Source: Acidobacteriota bacterium
GTDB taxonomy: Bacteria > Acidobacteriota > Vicinamibacteria > Vicinamibacterales > CAVVIG01
Direction of reading: 5' to 3'
Assembly (NCBI GenBank): GCA_003222535.1
Contig: QHWJ01000331.1
Location: 1-63,530 of the forward strand
DNA: 63,530 bases
Positions within the stretch are counted from its first letter, which is position 1, and every line of letters starts with the position of its first letter. The notes beneath the pieces are model-generated. The model worked only from the letters and a program-made list of their open reading frames with translations, searched no databases and was not told the origin of the DNA. A program made the translations under genes and the position numbers. Below are positions 54,544 through 62,665 of the stretch, in pieces.

Positions 54544-54786
54544 TTACCCTCCCGCAATCCGCGGAACGAGGTGGACGTCGCTGTCGGCGCGAAGGAGCTG
54601 ATAGCCTGGATCCTGGTAGATCTCACCGTCGATGGCGACGGCCATCTCGCCGAGTTGCTCCGCGATCTGTGGAAAGCGATGTCCGAGCGCGGCGATGAGC
54701 TCGGGCACGCGCGCGGCGTCGATGTCTATCGTCTCGACGCCGCCGGTGTACTGCGTGAGACCGCTCGGCAGATGAACGGTGGCCAT
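54544..54786 (-). CDS. MoaD/ThiS-family sulfur-carrier protein
   Basis: It encodes 80 residues of ubiquitin-like fold ending in the required di-glycine (HLVPRIAGG). VELPSGL-type start (MATVHLPSGLTQYTGG) and MAVAIDGEIYQD are characteristic. The C-terminal thiocarboxylate donates sulfur for molybdopterin or thiazole synthesis. It starts 14 bp after the molybdenum hydroxylase large-subunit stop, so a molybdopterin-related role for that enzyme is likely. Confidence 0.8.
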   Translation of the reverse strand: MATVHLPSGLTQYTGGVETIDIDAARVPELIAALGHRFPQIAEQLGEMAVAIDGEIYQDPGYQLLRADSDVHLVPRIAGG

Positions 54787-54800
54787 GCCAACAAGGCTCC

Positions 54801-57080
54801 TCAGGCCCCGACAGAAACGGCGCTCGCCGCTTCAATCGCCTCGAGAACCCGAGGCGGCGACAGCGGCAGCTCGGTGAAGCGGATGCCCGTCGCGTCGCGC
54901 ATCGCGTTGGCGACGGCGGCGAGCGGCGGCACGATCGGTACTTCACCGACGCCGCGGACGCCGTACGGGTGCAGCGGATTCGGCACCTCGATGATCACCG
55001 TGTCGATCATCGGCAGATCCGACGCGACGGGCATCCGGTAGTCGAGGAAGCCGGCGTTTTCCATCACGCCGTCCGCGTCGTAAATGTATTCCTCGTTCAA
55101 CGCCCACCCGATGCCTTGTGCGGCGCCACCCTGCATCTGCCCTTCGACGTAGCCTGGATGCACCGCCCTGCCGACGTCCTGGAACACGGTGTAGCGGACG
55201 ACCTTGCTCTGCCCCGTCTCGGAGTCGACCTCGAGATCGCAGATGTGCGCGCCGAACGCGGGTCCGGCCATCGGCGCGTACAGCGACGCGCGGCCGACAA
55301 TCGGTCCGCCCGTGTGCGCCATCTTCGCGGCCAGCCCGGCGACCGTCATCGCTTCTGCTTTCTCCGTCCCCGCCGGTGGAATCGCTCGACCGTTTTCCCA
55401 CCCTACGGCGTCCACGGCGACATTCCAGATTTGCGCGGCGCGAGCCTTCAACTGATCGCGGACGTCTTCGGCTGCGCGGATGACCGCCATGCCCGTCGCG
55501 TAGCACACCCGACTGCCGCCGGTCAGGTCGGTGTAGCCGCTGCCGTCGGTGTCGCCAACACCAGGCCGCACACGTTCGACAGGGATTCCGAGCTCCTCGG
55601 CCACCATGATCGCCTGCGCCGCGCGCGTGCCGCCGATATCCGGATTCCCGGTGACGACCGCGGCGCTGCCATCGGTGTCGAGGATCACCGTGGCGCTCGA
55701 ATTCATGCCGGCGTTGAACCAGAAGCCGACCGCAATCCCGCGTCCCTGATTCGCCGCGAGCGGCGACGTCCAATGCGGGTGGTTGCGCGCGGCCTCGAGA
55801 ATCTGCTTCAAGCCGATCGGACCGTACTTCGGTCCGTACGGCGCCTTGTCCCCTTCCGCATTCGCGTTCTTGAGACGGAGCTCGATCGGATCCATCTTCA
55901 GCTCGCGTGCGATCTCGTCGACGACCGACTCGACGGCGAACGCCGCAATCGGCGAGCCCGGCGCGCGATACGCGGCCACCTTCGGCTTGTTGACGACGAC
56001 GTCGTGCGCCTCGATGAAGAAGCTCGGGATCTTATACGCCGCGAGCGCGCACATCGCGCCGGCGCCGACCGGAGACCCACGGTACGCGCCCGCCTCGTAC
56101 CACAGCGAGGCCGTCGCCGCGACGAGCGTCCCATCGCGCTTCGCGCCGAGCTTCACGCGAACCCTCGATCCCGACGTCGGCCCGGTGGCGCGGAAGACCT
56201 CGTCGCGTCCCATCACCATCTTCACCGGCCGCTGCGCCTTACGGGAGAGCGCGATGGCCATCGGCTCGAGATAGACGACGATCTTGCCGCCGAAGCCGCC
56301 GCCGATTTCACTCGGGATGACTTTGACGTGCGCCGGATCGAGGCCGGCGATCGCCGCACAGGCGTCGCGCACGACGAACGGCCCCTGCGTGGTGCACCAC
56401 ACGACCGCGCGCCCGTCCTCCCCGCATCGTGCGATGCAGGCGTGCGGCTCGATGTAGCCCTGGTGGACCATCGGCGTCCGGAACTCGCGCTCGACGACGA
56501 CGTCCGCTTCCGCGAATGCCGCGTCGACGTCGCCGCGCTTGAACTCGAGTCGCGACGCGATGTTGGTCGGTCCGGCGGCGCCTGGTGACGCCGCCCCCTT
56601 CGTCCTGAGCGCCGGGTGCAGGATCGGCGCGTCGGCGGCGATCGCGCGATCGATGCCTGTCACCGGTTCGAGTACCTCGTACACGACCTGAATCTTCTCT
56701 GCCGCCTCCCGCGCGATATCGATCGTCGTCGCTGCGACGGCCGCGACGGCGTGACCGTGGTACAGGACCTTCGTCCGCGCGAGCATGTTGTCGCCGACGT
56801 CGCGCAGATCGATCGCGGCTTCGCCCAGCGCGATCGTCGCGGTCGTCTCGGGCAGATCCTTGCCGGTGAGTACGGCCTTGACGCCCGGCGTGGCTTCAGC
56901 GGCTCTCGTATCGATCGAGACGATGCGCGCGTGAGCGTGCGGGCTCCGCAAGACGAAGCCGTGCAGCATGCCGGGCCAGACAACGTCGGCGCCGTAGCTG
57001 GCGCGGCCCGTCACCTTGTCGACGCCGTCGTGGCGGATCGGCCGCGTGCCGACGTACTTGAACTCGCGCGGTGTGGTCAT
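54801..57080 (-). CDS. Molybdenum hydroxylase large subunit (xanthine dehydrogenase/CoxL family)
   Basis: The start at 57080 (ATG overlapping the Fe-S subunit stop) gives 759 residues. The N-terminal ald_Xan_dh domain (VGTRPIRHDGVDKVTGRASY) is followed by the molybdopterin-binding domain: TQGPFVVRDACAAIAG, IGGGFGGKIVVYLEP, AYRAPGSPIAAFAVES, QGRGIAVGFWF and the C-terminal GVRGVGEVPIVPPLAAVANA with the catalytic glutamate. AYRAPG rather than AYRCSFR argues against aerobic CO dehydrogenase form I. It hydroxylates a heterocycle or aldehyde; the substrate is unknown. Confidence 0.9.
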   Translation of the reverse strand: MTTPREFKYVGTRPIRHDGVDKVTGRASYGADVVWPGMLHGFVLRSPHAHARIVSIDTRAAEATPGVKAVLTGKDLPETTATIALGEAAIDLRDVGDNMLARTKVLYHGHAVAAVAATTIDIAREAAEKIQVVYEVLEPVTGIDRAIAADAPILHPALRTKGAASPGAAGPTNIASRLEFKRGDVDAAFAEADVVVEREFRTPMVHQGYIEPHACIARCGEDGRAVVWCTTQGPFVVRDACAAIAGLDPAHVKVIPSEIGGGFGGKIVVYLEPMAIALSRKAQRPVKMVMGRDEVFRATGPTSGSRVRVKLGAKRDGTLVAATASLWYEAGAYRGSPVGAGAMCALAAYKIPSFFIEAHDVVVNKPKVAAYRAPGSPIAAFAVESVVDEIARELKMDPIELRLKNANAEGDKAPYGPKYGPIGLKQILEAARNHPHWTSPLAANQGRGIAVGFWFNAGMNSSATVILDTDGSAAVVTGNPDIGGTRAAQAIMVAEELGIPVERVRPGVGDTDGSGYTDLTGGSRVCYATGMAVIRAAEDVRDQLKARAAQIWNVAVDAVGWENGRAIPPAGTEKAEAMTVAGLAAKMAHTGGPIVGRASLYAPMAGPAFGAHICDLEVDSETGQSKVVRYTVFQDVGRAVHPGYVEGQMQGGAAQGIGWALNEEYIYDADGVMENAGFLDYRMPVASDLPMIDTVIIEVPNPLHPYGVRGVGEVPIVPPLAAVANAMRDATGIRFTELPLSPPRVLEAIEAASAVSVGA

Positions 57081-57565
57081 ATGGCGGACTCTTTCATCTC
57101 CGACGCGGCGTCGAGCACCGCACGAATGATCTTGTCGTAACCAGTGCACCGGCACAGATTGCCGGCGAGCCAGTACCGCGTCTCGTCCTCGCTCGGATTC
57201 GGCTTCGCATCGAGCAGCGCCTTGGCCGCGACGATGAACCCCGGTGTGCACACGCCGCATTGCAGCGCGGCATGCTCCAGGAATTTCTGCTGCAGCGGAT
57301 GCAGCGCGTCGCCGCTCGACAGCCCCTCGATCGTCGTCACGGCGCGTCCCTGTGCTTCCGGCGCGAGCACCAGGCACGCCGGCACCAGCCGGCCGTCGAG
57401 CAGGATCGAGCAGGCACCGCAATCACCGGTGGCGCAGCCCTCTTTCGTCCCGGTGAGACCGAGCCCGTTGCGAAGCGCGGAGAGCAGCGTCTCGTGCGAA
57501 TCGCACAGGAACTCTCGCGGCTCGCCGTTGATGGTCGTCTCGATATGAAGCTTCGTCACGGTCAC
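57077..57565 (-). CDS. Molybdenum hydroxylase iron-sulfur subunit
   Basis: It encodes 162 residues with two [2Fe-2S] domains. The N-terminal ferredoxin has CATGDCGACSILLDG and a later Cys (VPAC). The C-terminal helical domain has CGVCTPGF and LCRCTGY. It carries electrons from the molybdenum site to FAD. Four-base overlaps on both sides with the FAD and Mo subunits show tight operon organisation. Confidence 0.95.
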   Translation of the reverse strand: MTVTKLHIETTINGEPREFLCDSHETLLSALRNGLGLTGTKEGCATGDCGACSILLDGRLVPACLVLAPEAQGRAVTTIEGLSSGDALHPLQQKFLEHAALQCGVCTPGFIVAAKALLDAKPNPSEDETRYWLAGNLCRCTGYDKIIRAVLDAASEMKESAI

Positions 57566-58437
57566 TTCCGCCTGGCCCGCCCGGCCGCGATCGCCGCAGC
57601 GCGGCGGGTCAACACTCCGGCCACGGTCCGCCGATACCCGGCCGTGCCACGTTTATCGCCGATCGGCCGCGCCGCCGTACTGGCCGCCTCCGCCGCCCGC
57701 TTCAGCGATGCGGCGTCGAGCGATGATCCGACGAGCGCCTTCGCCGCTTCCGGCACGAGCAGCGCCGTCGGCGCCACCGCGCCGATCGCCACGCGGGCGC
57801 TCCTGCAGACACCGTTCGCATCGAGCGTCACGCTCACTGCGGCGCCAACCACCGCGATGTCCATCTCGCTGCGCGGAATGAGACGCAGGTACGCGTCCGA
57901 TGTGCGCGCCGCCGGACGCGGCAGGCGGAGCGCGATGAGCAGCTCTCCTCGCTGGAGAACCGTGCGCCCGGGCGCGATGCAGAACTCTTCCACCGGTACC
58001 GTGCGTTCTCCGCCCGGTCCGGCGATGACGCAGTCGGCGCGGTTCACGATGAGCGCGCACGTCGTGTCGGCGGCCGGCGACGCGTTGCACAGGTTGCCGC
58101 CGACGCTGCCGCGCCCTTGAATCTGCGTCGATCCGATCAGCTGCACGGCTTCGACGAGACCGGGCCACAGCGTGCGGAGCTCGACGTGTTCCCCGATCAC
58201 CGCGGCGGCGGTTGCCGCACCAAGGCGCAGTCCCTGGCCGTCGATGGTGATCGACATCAGCTCGGGAATGCGTTTGACGTCGACGAAGGCCGACGGCTGG
58301 CGCACACCGGCCCGGAACTGAACAAGAAGATCGGTGCCGCCGGCGAGCACGCGGGCGTCGGGATCGGCGGCCATCAGACGCACCGCTTCTCCGACCGACT
58401 GCGGCGTTTCGTAGCGAATCGCGAGCATGCCGTTCAT
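57562..58437 (-). CDS. Molybdenum hydroxylase FAD-binding subunit
   Basis: The start at 58437 (or the ATG nine bases later) gives about 291 residues. FAD-binding motifs are ARVLAGGTDLLVQFRAGV and the pyrophosphate loop SVGGNLCNASPAAD, with ELLIALRLPR and a CO-dehydrogenase-flavoprotein C-terminal domain. It is the first gene of the FAD/Fe-S/Mo/MoaD unit and passes electrons from the Fe-S clusters to an acceptor. Confidence 0.93.
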   Translation of the reverse strand: MNGMLAIRYETPQSVGEAVRLMAADPDARVLAGGTDLLVQFRAGVRQPSAFVDVKRIPELMSITIDGQGLRLGAATAAAVIGEHVELRTLWPGLVEAVQLIGSTQIQGRGSVGGNLCNASPAADTTCALIVNRADCVIAGPGGERTVPVEEFCIAPGRTVLQRGELLIALRLPRPAARTSDAYLRLIPRSEMDIAVVGAAVSVTLDANGVCRSARVAIGAVAPTALLVPEAAKALVGSSLDAASLKRAAEAASTAARPIGDKRGTAGYRRTVAGVLTRRAAAIAAGRARRK

Positions 58438-58524
58438 TGTAATCGCTGGCACACATCTCACAAATACACAAATACCTGAGAAGGATCACCTTCGAAGGGC
58501 GCCGGCGTCGCGGACCGTCACACT

Positions 58525-58850
58525 GTAGAGAAAGAGCCTTACCACGAAGATCACGAAACACACGAAGCACACGAAAAAGAACGTTGAACCGCCGAGACCG
58601 CAAAGCACGCAGCGATCGGGGCGTGCGACCTGCGGCCGGCACCGCCGGCCGCTTGACGAGACGAAAAGAGCGTCGCAAACACAAACGACTCGCATGCCGC
58701 ACCGTTTGTGTTTGCGGCGCTCTTTTTCGTCTCGCTGCCCGCTTCGCGGGCGGTCGCACGCTCAGTCTTTTTCGTGCCCTTCGTGTCTTTCGTGTCCTTC
58801 GTGTTTTCGTGGTCAAGGATTCGTCTCTGCGTGCTCTGCGGTTGAACCTG
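58525..58850. repeat. Very large nested inverted repeat (CACGAA / CGCAGAG type)
   Basis: The outer arms ACCACGAAGATCACGAAACA onward (58540-58583) and TTTTTCGTGCCCTTCGTGTC to TTTTCGTGGT (58766-58813) are complementary repeats of CACGAA. Inner arms GACGAAAAGAGCGTCGCAAA (58657 on) and TTTGCGGCGCTCTTTTTCGT (58711 on) pair around GGCCGGCACCGCCGGCC and a short loop. GTTGAACCGC with GCAAAGCACGCAG on the left mirrors CTGCGTGCTCTGCGGTTGAA on the right. It fills the 430-bp gap between the FAD subunit and acyltransferase genes. No gene is seen in it. Confidence 0.8.
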
Positions 58851-58891
58851 GGCACGAATGCAGCCTGACAGGAGGGCAGCGGGTCAGCTTG

Positions 58892-59698
58892 TCAAGATGT
58901 CGTCGATCGCGAGCCCACTACGCGCGCCGGGATGCCGACGGCAATCGCCCGGGCCGCGACGTTCTCGCGGACGACTGCGCCGGCCCCAAGCACCGCGCCG
59001 TCACCGATCGTGACGCCGTCGAGGATCTTCGCGCCGGCGCCCATCCAGACGCCGTCGCCGATCGTGACGCCGGCCGACGTCCTCGTCTGCTCGATCACGG
59101 GCGTCGACGGATCGGAGAAATCGTGCCCGCCGCCGATCACGTAGCCATACGCGGCCATCAGCACGCTCTTGCCGATGGTGACTCGGCTGGCCGAGAACAC
59201 TTCGCAGTTGAAGCCGATGTTCGCGCCGTCGGCCAGCTCGATGTCGCCGTTCTTGCACGACAGGATCGTGTTGCGCCCGATGAACACGCCGTCGCCGATT
59301 CGAATTCCGCGGTTGGTCTCGCCCTTGGCGTCGATCAGGCAGTTGTCGTCGACGACGACGTTGCTCCCGATGTGGATCTTGTGCGGATGGCGCAACACGA
59401 CGTTTTGTCCGAAGACGACGTTGCGCCCGCACGAACCCAGCAGCAGCGGATACAGCCGCTTGCGCAGCACGAGCCCGAGCGCGCCCGCTCGCGGCTGCGC
59501 GGTCGTCATGATGAGCTCGTACTTCAGCAGCGACCCGAGCCCCGGACGGCCGACGACCAGCGCAGCGTACTTCGCGGAGGCGGAGCGCCCGGAATCGAAG
59601 AGCTGCTCCTGCGCTTTCGCGATCGAAGGCACATCTGGCAATCGGCGATCGGCGATCGGCGATCGCCGATGGTCGTTCTCAGATCCAGCCATGTTCAC
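58892..59698 (-). CDS. Left-handed beta-helix (hexapeptide) acyltransferase
   Basis: The C-terminal ~170 residues are hexapeptide repeats (IGSNVVVDDNCLIDAKG, IRIGDGVFIGRNTILSCKNG, VTIGDGVWMGAGAKILDG, VTIGDGAVLGAGAVVREN), with the trimeric active-site histidine plausible in GGGHDFSD. It resembles maltose/galactoside O-acetyltransferases and WbbJ-type sugar acyltransferases. The first ~25 residues (HRRSPIADRRLPD) are encoded by CGATCGG tandem repeats, so the true start may be later, such as the Met at MTTAQPRAG. It overlaps the epimerase gene by 20 bases. Confidence 0.8.
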   Translation of the reverse strand: MNMAGSENDHRRSPIADRRLPDVPSIAKAQEQLFDSGRSASAKYAALVVGRPGLGSLLKYELIMTTAQPRAGALGLVLRKRLYPLLLGSCGRNVVFGQNVVLRHPHKIHIGSNVVVDDNCLIDAKGETNRGIRIGDGVFIGRNTILSCKNGDIELADGANIGFNCEVFSASRVTIGKSVLMAAYGYVIGGGHDFSDPSTPVIEQTRTSAGVTIGDGVWMGAGAKILDGVTIGDGAVLGAGAVVRENVAARAIAVGIPARVVGSRSTTS

Positions 59699-60662
59699 GG
59701 TACCAGTCCAGGGTCCGGCGGATGCCTTCGCGCAATCCGACGCGCGGCGCGTACCCGATTTCCAGCCGCGCGCGCGTGATGTCGAACGCGCGGCTCTTCG
59801 TGAAAAAATCGACGCGCCGACGATGGAGCGGCGGCTCCATGCCCAACGGCCCGCAGACGGCCTCGCATACGGCGCCGGCCGCCCGGAACGGCCAGACCGG
59901 CAGGTGCCATGTCGGCGGCGGGACGCCGGCCCCCTCGGCCACCAGCGTCACAAGCGCGTTCAGCGTCGTCACTTCCCCACCCGCGAGGATGTAGGTGCGG
60001 TTGGCCGCCGTGGGATGCACGCCGCACAGACGAAAGCCTTCGACCAGGTCGTCGATGAACGTCAGATGGTAATAGATTTCGCCCCGGCCGAGCGTCATCC
60101 AGCGCCGGCGCGCCACGCCTCGAAAGAGCCTGAGCAACCGGCGGTCGCCGGGGCCGTAAATGCCCGACGGCCGTACGATCGTCACGTCGACACCGAGGCG
60201 CACGCCCGCTTCCCGCGCGAGGTGTTCCCCTTCGAGCTTCGTGATCTGGTAGACATCGCCGGGCTTGAGCGGCGCCTCTTCGTTCGCGGGGGGATGCTCG
60301 ACGTCGCCGTGGACGCCGACCGTGCTGCAGTGCACGACCCGCTTCACGCCGCCACGCGCGGCAGCCTCGACGATCCGCTGCACGGCGGTCGCATTCACGG
60401 CTCGATACGTCTCGCTCGACAGGCCGGCCTGCCGGTAGATTGCCGCGATGTGGTAGACGACGTCCACGCCCGCCGTGGCGGCGGTGAGCGCGGCCGGATC
60501 GCGCACGTCTCCAACAGTCAGCGCCACGCCCGAGCGGGCAAGGGCGGCGGTGCCGGGACCTTCCGACCGCACGAGCGCGGACACGCTGTCGCCCGCCGCC
60601 GCCAGCGTACGGGCAAGATGCCCCCCGGTGAAACCGGTCGCGCCGGTTATGAGGACGCGCAC
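59679..60662 (-). CDS. NAD-dependent epimerase/dehydratase (extended SDR, HpnA-like)
   Basis: A GTG at 60662 starts MRVLITGATGFTGGHLARTL with the Rossmann GxxGxxG at the N-terminus; 327 residues. HCSTVGVHG and YxxxK (YQITKLEGE) are the catalytic residues, then RPSGIYGPGDRR. It resembles 3-beta-HSD-like and hopanoid-associated sugar epimerases. It overlaps the methyltransferase gene by 16 bases and the acyltransferase by 20, so it is part of a tightly packed envelope-lipid or glycan cluster. Confidence 0.8.
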   Translation of the reverse strand: MRVLITGATGFTGGHLARTLAAAGDSVSALVRSEGPGTAALARSGVALTVGDVRDPAALTAATAGVDVVYHIAAIYRQAGLSSETYRAVNATAVQRIVEAAARGGVKRVVHCSTVGVHGDVEHPPANEEAPLKPGDVYQITKLEGEHLAREAGVRLGVDVTIVRPSGIYGPGDRRLLRLFRGVARRRWMTLGRGEIYYHLTFIDDLVEGFRLCGVHPTAANRTYILAGGEVTTLNALVTLVAEGAGVPPPTWHLPVWPFRAAGAVCEAVCGPLGMEPPLHRRRVDFFTKSRAFDITRARLEIGYAPRVGLREGIRRTLDWYREHGWI

Positions 60663-61405
60663 CGCTCGGCCACGACCGTAACCGGCGAGCCGAAGACGCG
60701 AAGCGCCCCGGCGCGTGCGAGGAGGTCCTCGGAGAACATCGTGAAGCGGCGCGAGCCGATCGCGCGATGGAGCAGCATGGGCATCACGAACTGACGATGG
60801 ATCGACCGGACGCGGAACCCCGACCGGCCGAGCGCGCGCCTGATCCTGCGGTCCGTGAACACGCGATACGCTTCCGTCCGCCCGCCGGCAACCTGTATCG
60901 CGCGACGCGCCAGCGACTGCAGGAGCGCCGCGCTGGTCGCCGAGGGATAGTCGAAAATGACGAGCCGCTCGGCCACGCGGCACAGCTCGGCGAGGCAGCG
61001 GCGCCAATCCGGCGTGTGCATCAACACGCGCAGGCAGACGACAACGTCGAATTCGTCATCGCGAAAATCGAGTGCGTGCGCATCCCCTCGAAGAAAGCGC
61101 ACCTTGACGCCGTCCTCGACGGCCCGGCGGCGGGCGACGGCCAGCATCGCCTCGGAGGCGTCAACGGCGGTCACCTGCGCCCCCCCGCGCGCCAGGAACA
61201 GGGCCGCGCGCCCGGCACCGGTGCCGACGTCGAGAATCGAGCGTCCCTGAATCCGGCCGACCATATTCGCCAGGACCCGCGCCTGTGTTCCCGCCACGAG
61301 CTCGCCGATCGGACCGCCGAAGCGGCGGTCCTCGAAAGTGCGCGCCATTGCCGGATCGGCGTACGTGGAGTAGCTGTAGTGATCCCGCGACCGGGCTTTC
61401 GTCAC
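60647..61405 (-). CDS. Class I SAM-dependent methyltransferase
   Basis: It encodes 252 residues. Motif I SILDVGTGAGRAALFLARGG, motif II VDASEAMLAVARRRA, motif III GDAHALDFRDDEFDVVVC, and the later RLVIFDYPSATS match UbiE/COQ5-like methyltransferases. The C-terminal part (RRALGRSGFRVRSIHRQFVMP) resembles that of lipid or quinone methyltransferases. It overlaps the glycosyltransferase gene by four bases. The substrate is unknown but probably a lipid or sugar, from context. Confidence 0.82.
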   Translation of the reverse strand: MTKARSRDHYSYSTYADPAMARTFEDRRFGGPIGELVAGTQARVLANMVGRIQGRSILDVGTGAGRAALFLARGGAQVTAVDASEAMLAVARRRAVEDGVKVRFLRGDAHALDFRDDEFDVVVCLRVLMHTPDWRRCLAELCRVAERLVIFDYPSATSAALLQSLARRAIQVAGGRTEAYRVFTDRRIRRALGRSGFRVRSIHRQFVMPMLLHRAIGSRRFTMFSEDLLARAGALRVFGSPVTVVAERCASS

Positions 61406-62607
61406 GCCACATCCTTGACGGCCGCGACGGGGGTCGGCGGCGGCATCAGCGCCGCGCAGGCCTGCCGCGTGCGCTCGAGGTAGGCTTCGTAGCTGTACTT
61501 CGTCTCGGCGAGCTCGCGCGCGGCGAGACCGACAGCCGCGGCGCGCGCCCGATCGTTCAGGCCCGCGAGGATGCCGTCGGCGAATTCCCGCGGGGCCACG
61601 CCCGTCAGAATCGCGGTCTGGTCGCTCAGCACCTGCGTGTGCGTGAGCAGGCGTGTCGCGACGATGGGCTTCCCCGACCGCATGTACTGGTAGATCTTCA
61701 GCGGTGTGTTCGTACCGCGAGACCGCGGCGAGACCAGGACGTCTGCCGCGAGCAGATACGCCGGAATCTCCCGCGCCTGGCGCTCGCCGGCAAAGAGCGT
61801 GATCTCATCGATGCCGACAGCCCGCGCCAGGTCTCGCGCGCGCGTCACCTGCTCGGGTCTGCCGCCCGCCAGCACCAGCCGCGCGTCGGGCCGCGCGCGG
61901 CCGACGATCGCCATCGCTTCGAACAGCAGGTCGAGTCCCTGGTACGCCTCGAACGTGCCCGTGTAGAGCACGACGGGCGACGCGGGCGCAAGTCCCAGCG
62001 ATCGCCGAACCAGAGCCGCCTCCTCCGGCGTGGCCGCCTCATCGGCCGGGCCCGGCGCGTTCTCGATCAGCACCGTTCGCGCGCGTGGATCAATCGCCCG
62101 CACCGTCTCTTCGAGCGAGGGACAGATGACGATGACCACCCGCGAGCGGCGAATCATGAGGCGCTCGATCGCCTGAACCGCAACCCTCACGAGGCGCGAC
62201 CGGGTCACCGCGAAATTCGTGAGCTGCTCGGGCAGGCTCGAGTGCATGTCGTAGAGATGCGGCACACGCAGCAGCGCCGCGAGGACGACGCCGATGAGCC
62301 CGCCCTCCTCGTGCGAATGGATCGCGTCGTAGCGGCCGACGAGCACGCGCCGGATCGCGCTCAGCGTCAGCAGCGCGTCGAGCGGTATTTTCGCCAGCGA
62401 CGGTCCGATCTTCACATGACGGATGAACGGCGGCCTCGGGCTCCGAAAGACACGCAGCCCCGGCATCGACACACTCTGGCCGAATGGATAGGTGACGAGA
62501 TCGATCTGGTGGCCGAGCGCGCTGAGCGCGCGGATGCGGTGAAATTCGCTGAACGGCGTGCCGCGCGGCTCGAGGAACGGCTCGGGCGCGATCATCAGAA
62601 TGCGCAC
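61402..62607 (-). CDS. GT4 family glycosyltransferase
   Basis: It encodes 401 residues of GT-B fold. The N-terminal acceptor domain starts MRILMIAPEPFLEPRGTPFSEFHR and has VPHLYDMHSSLPEQL. The C-terminal donor domain has VLYTGTFEAYQGLDLLFEAM, RLVLAGGRPEQV and the EX7E-like region PRSRGTNTPLKIYQYMRSGKPIVAT. It probably transfers a sugar from a nucleotide donor to a lipid-linked acceptor. It is the first gene of the minus-strand GT/methyltransferase/epimerase/acyltransferase set. Confidence 0.88.
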   Translation of the reverse strand: MRILMIAPEPFLEPRGTPFSEFHRIRALSALGHQIDLVTYPFGQSVSMPGLRVFRSPRPPFIRHVKIGPSLAKIPLDALLTLSAIRRVLVGRYDAIHSHEEGGLIGVVLAALLRVPHLYDMHSSLPEQLTNFAVTRSRLVRVAVQAIERLMIRRSRVVIVICPSLEETVRAIDPRARTVLIENAPGPADEAATPEEAALVRRSLGLAPASPVVLYTGTFEAYQGLDLLFEAMAIVGRARPDARLVLAGGRPEQVTRARDLARAVGIDEITLFAGERQAREIPAYLLAADVLVSPRSRGTNTPLKIYQYMRSGKPIVATRLLTHTQVLSDQTAILTGVAPREFADGILAGLNDRARAAAVGLAARELAETKYSYEAYLERTRQACAALMPPPTPVAAVKDVA

Positions 62608-62665
62608 GGGTCCGGTGATTTTCGCACGGAATCATAGTACAGTGGCGCGTCCCCCTTTTGCAGAA

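Noticed and set aside
54801-57080. Aerobic carbon monoxide dehydrogenase (CoxL form I)
   Set aside because: The active-site loop reads AYRAPG, not the AYRCSFR signature of form I enzymes.
57081-57422. Upstream extension of the molybdenum hydroxylase large subunit
   Set aside because: It would read through the Fe-S subunit in a wrong frame; the ATG at 57080 with a four-base overlap is the proper start.
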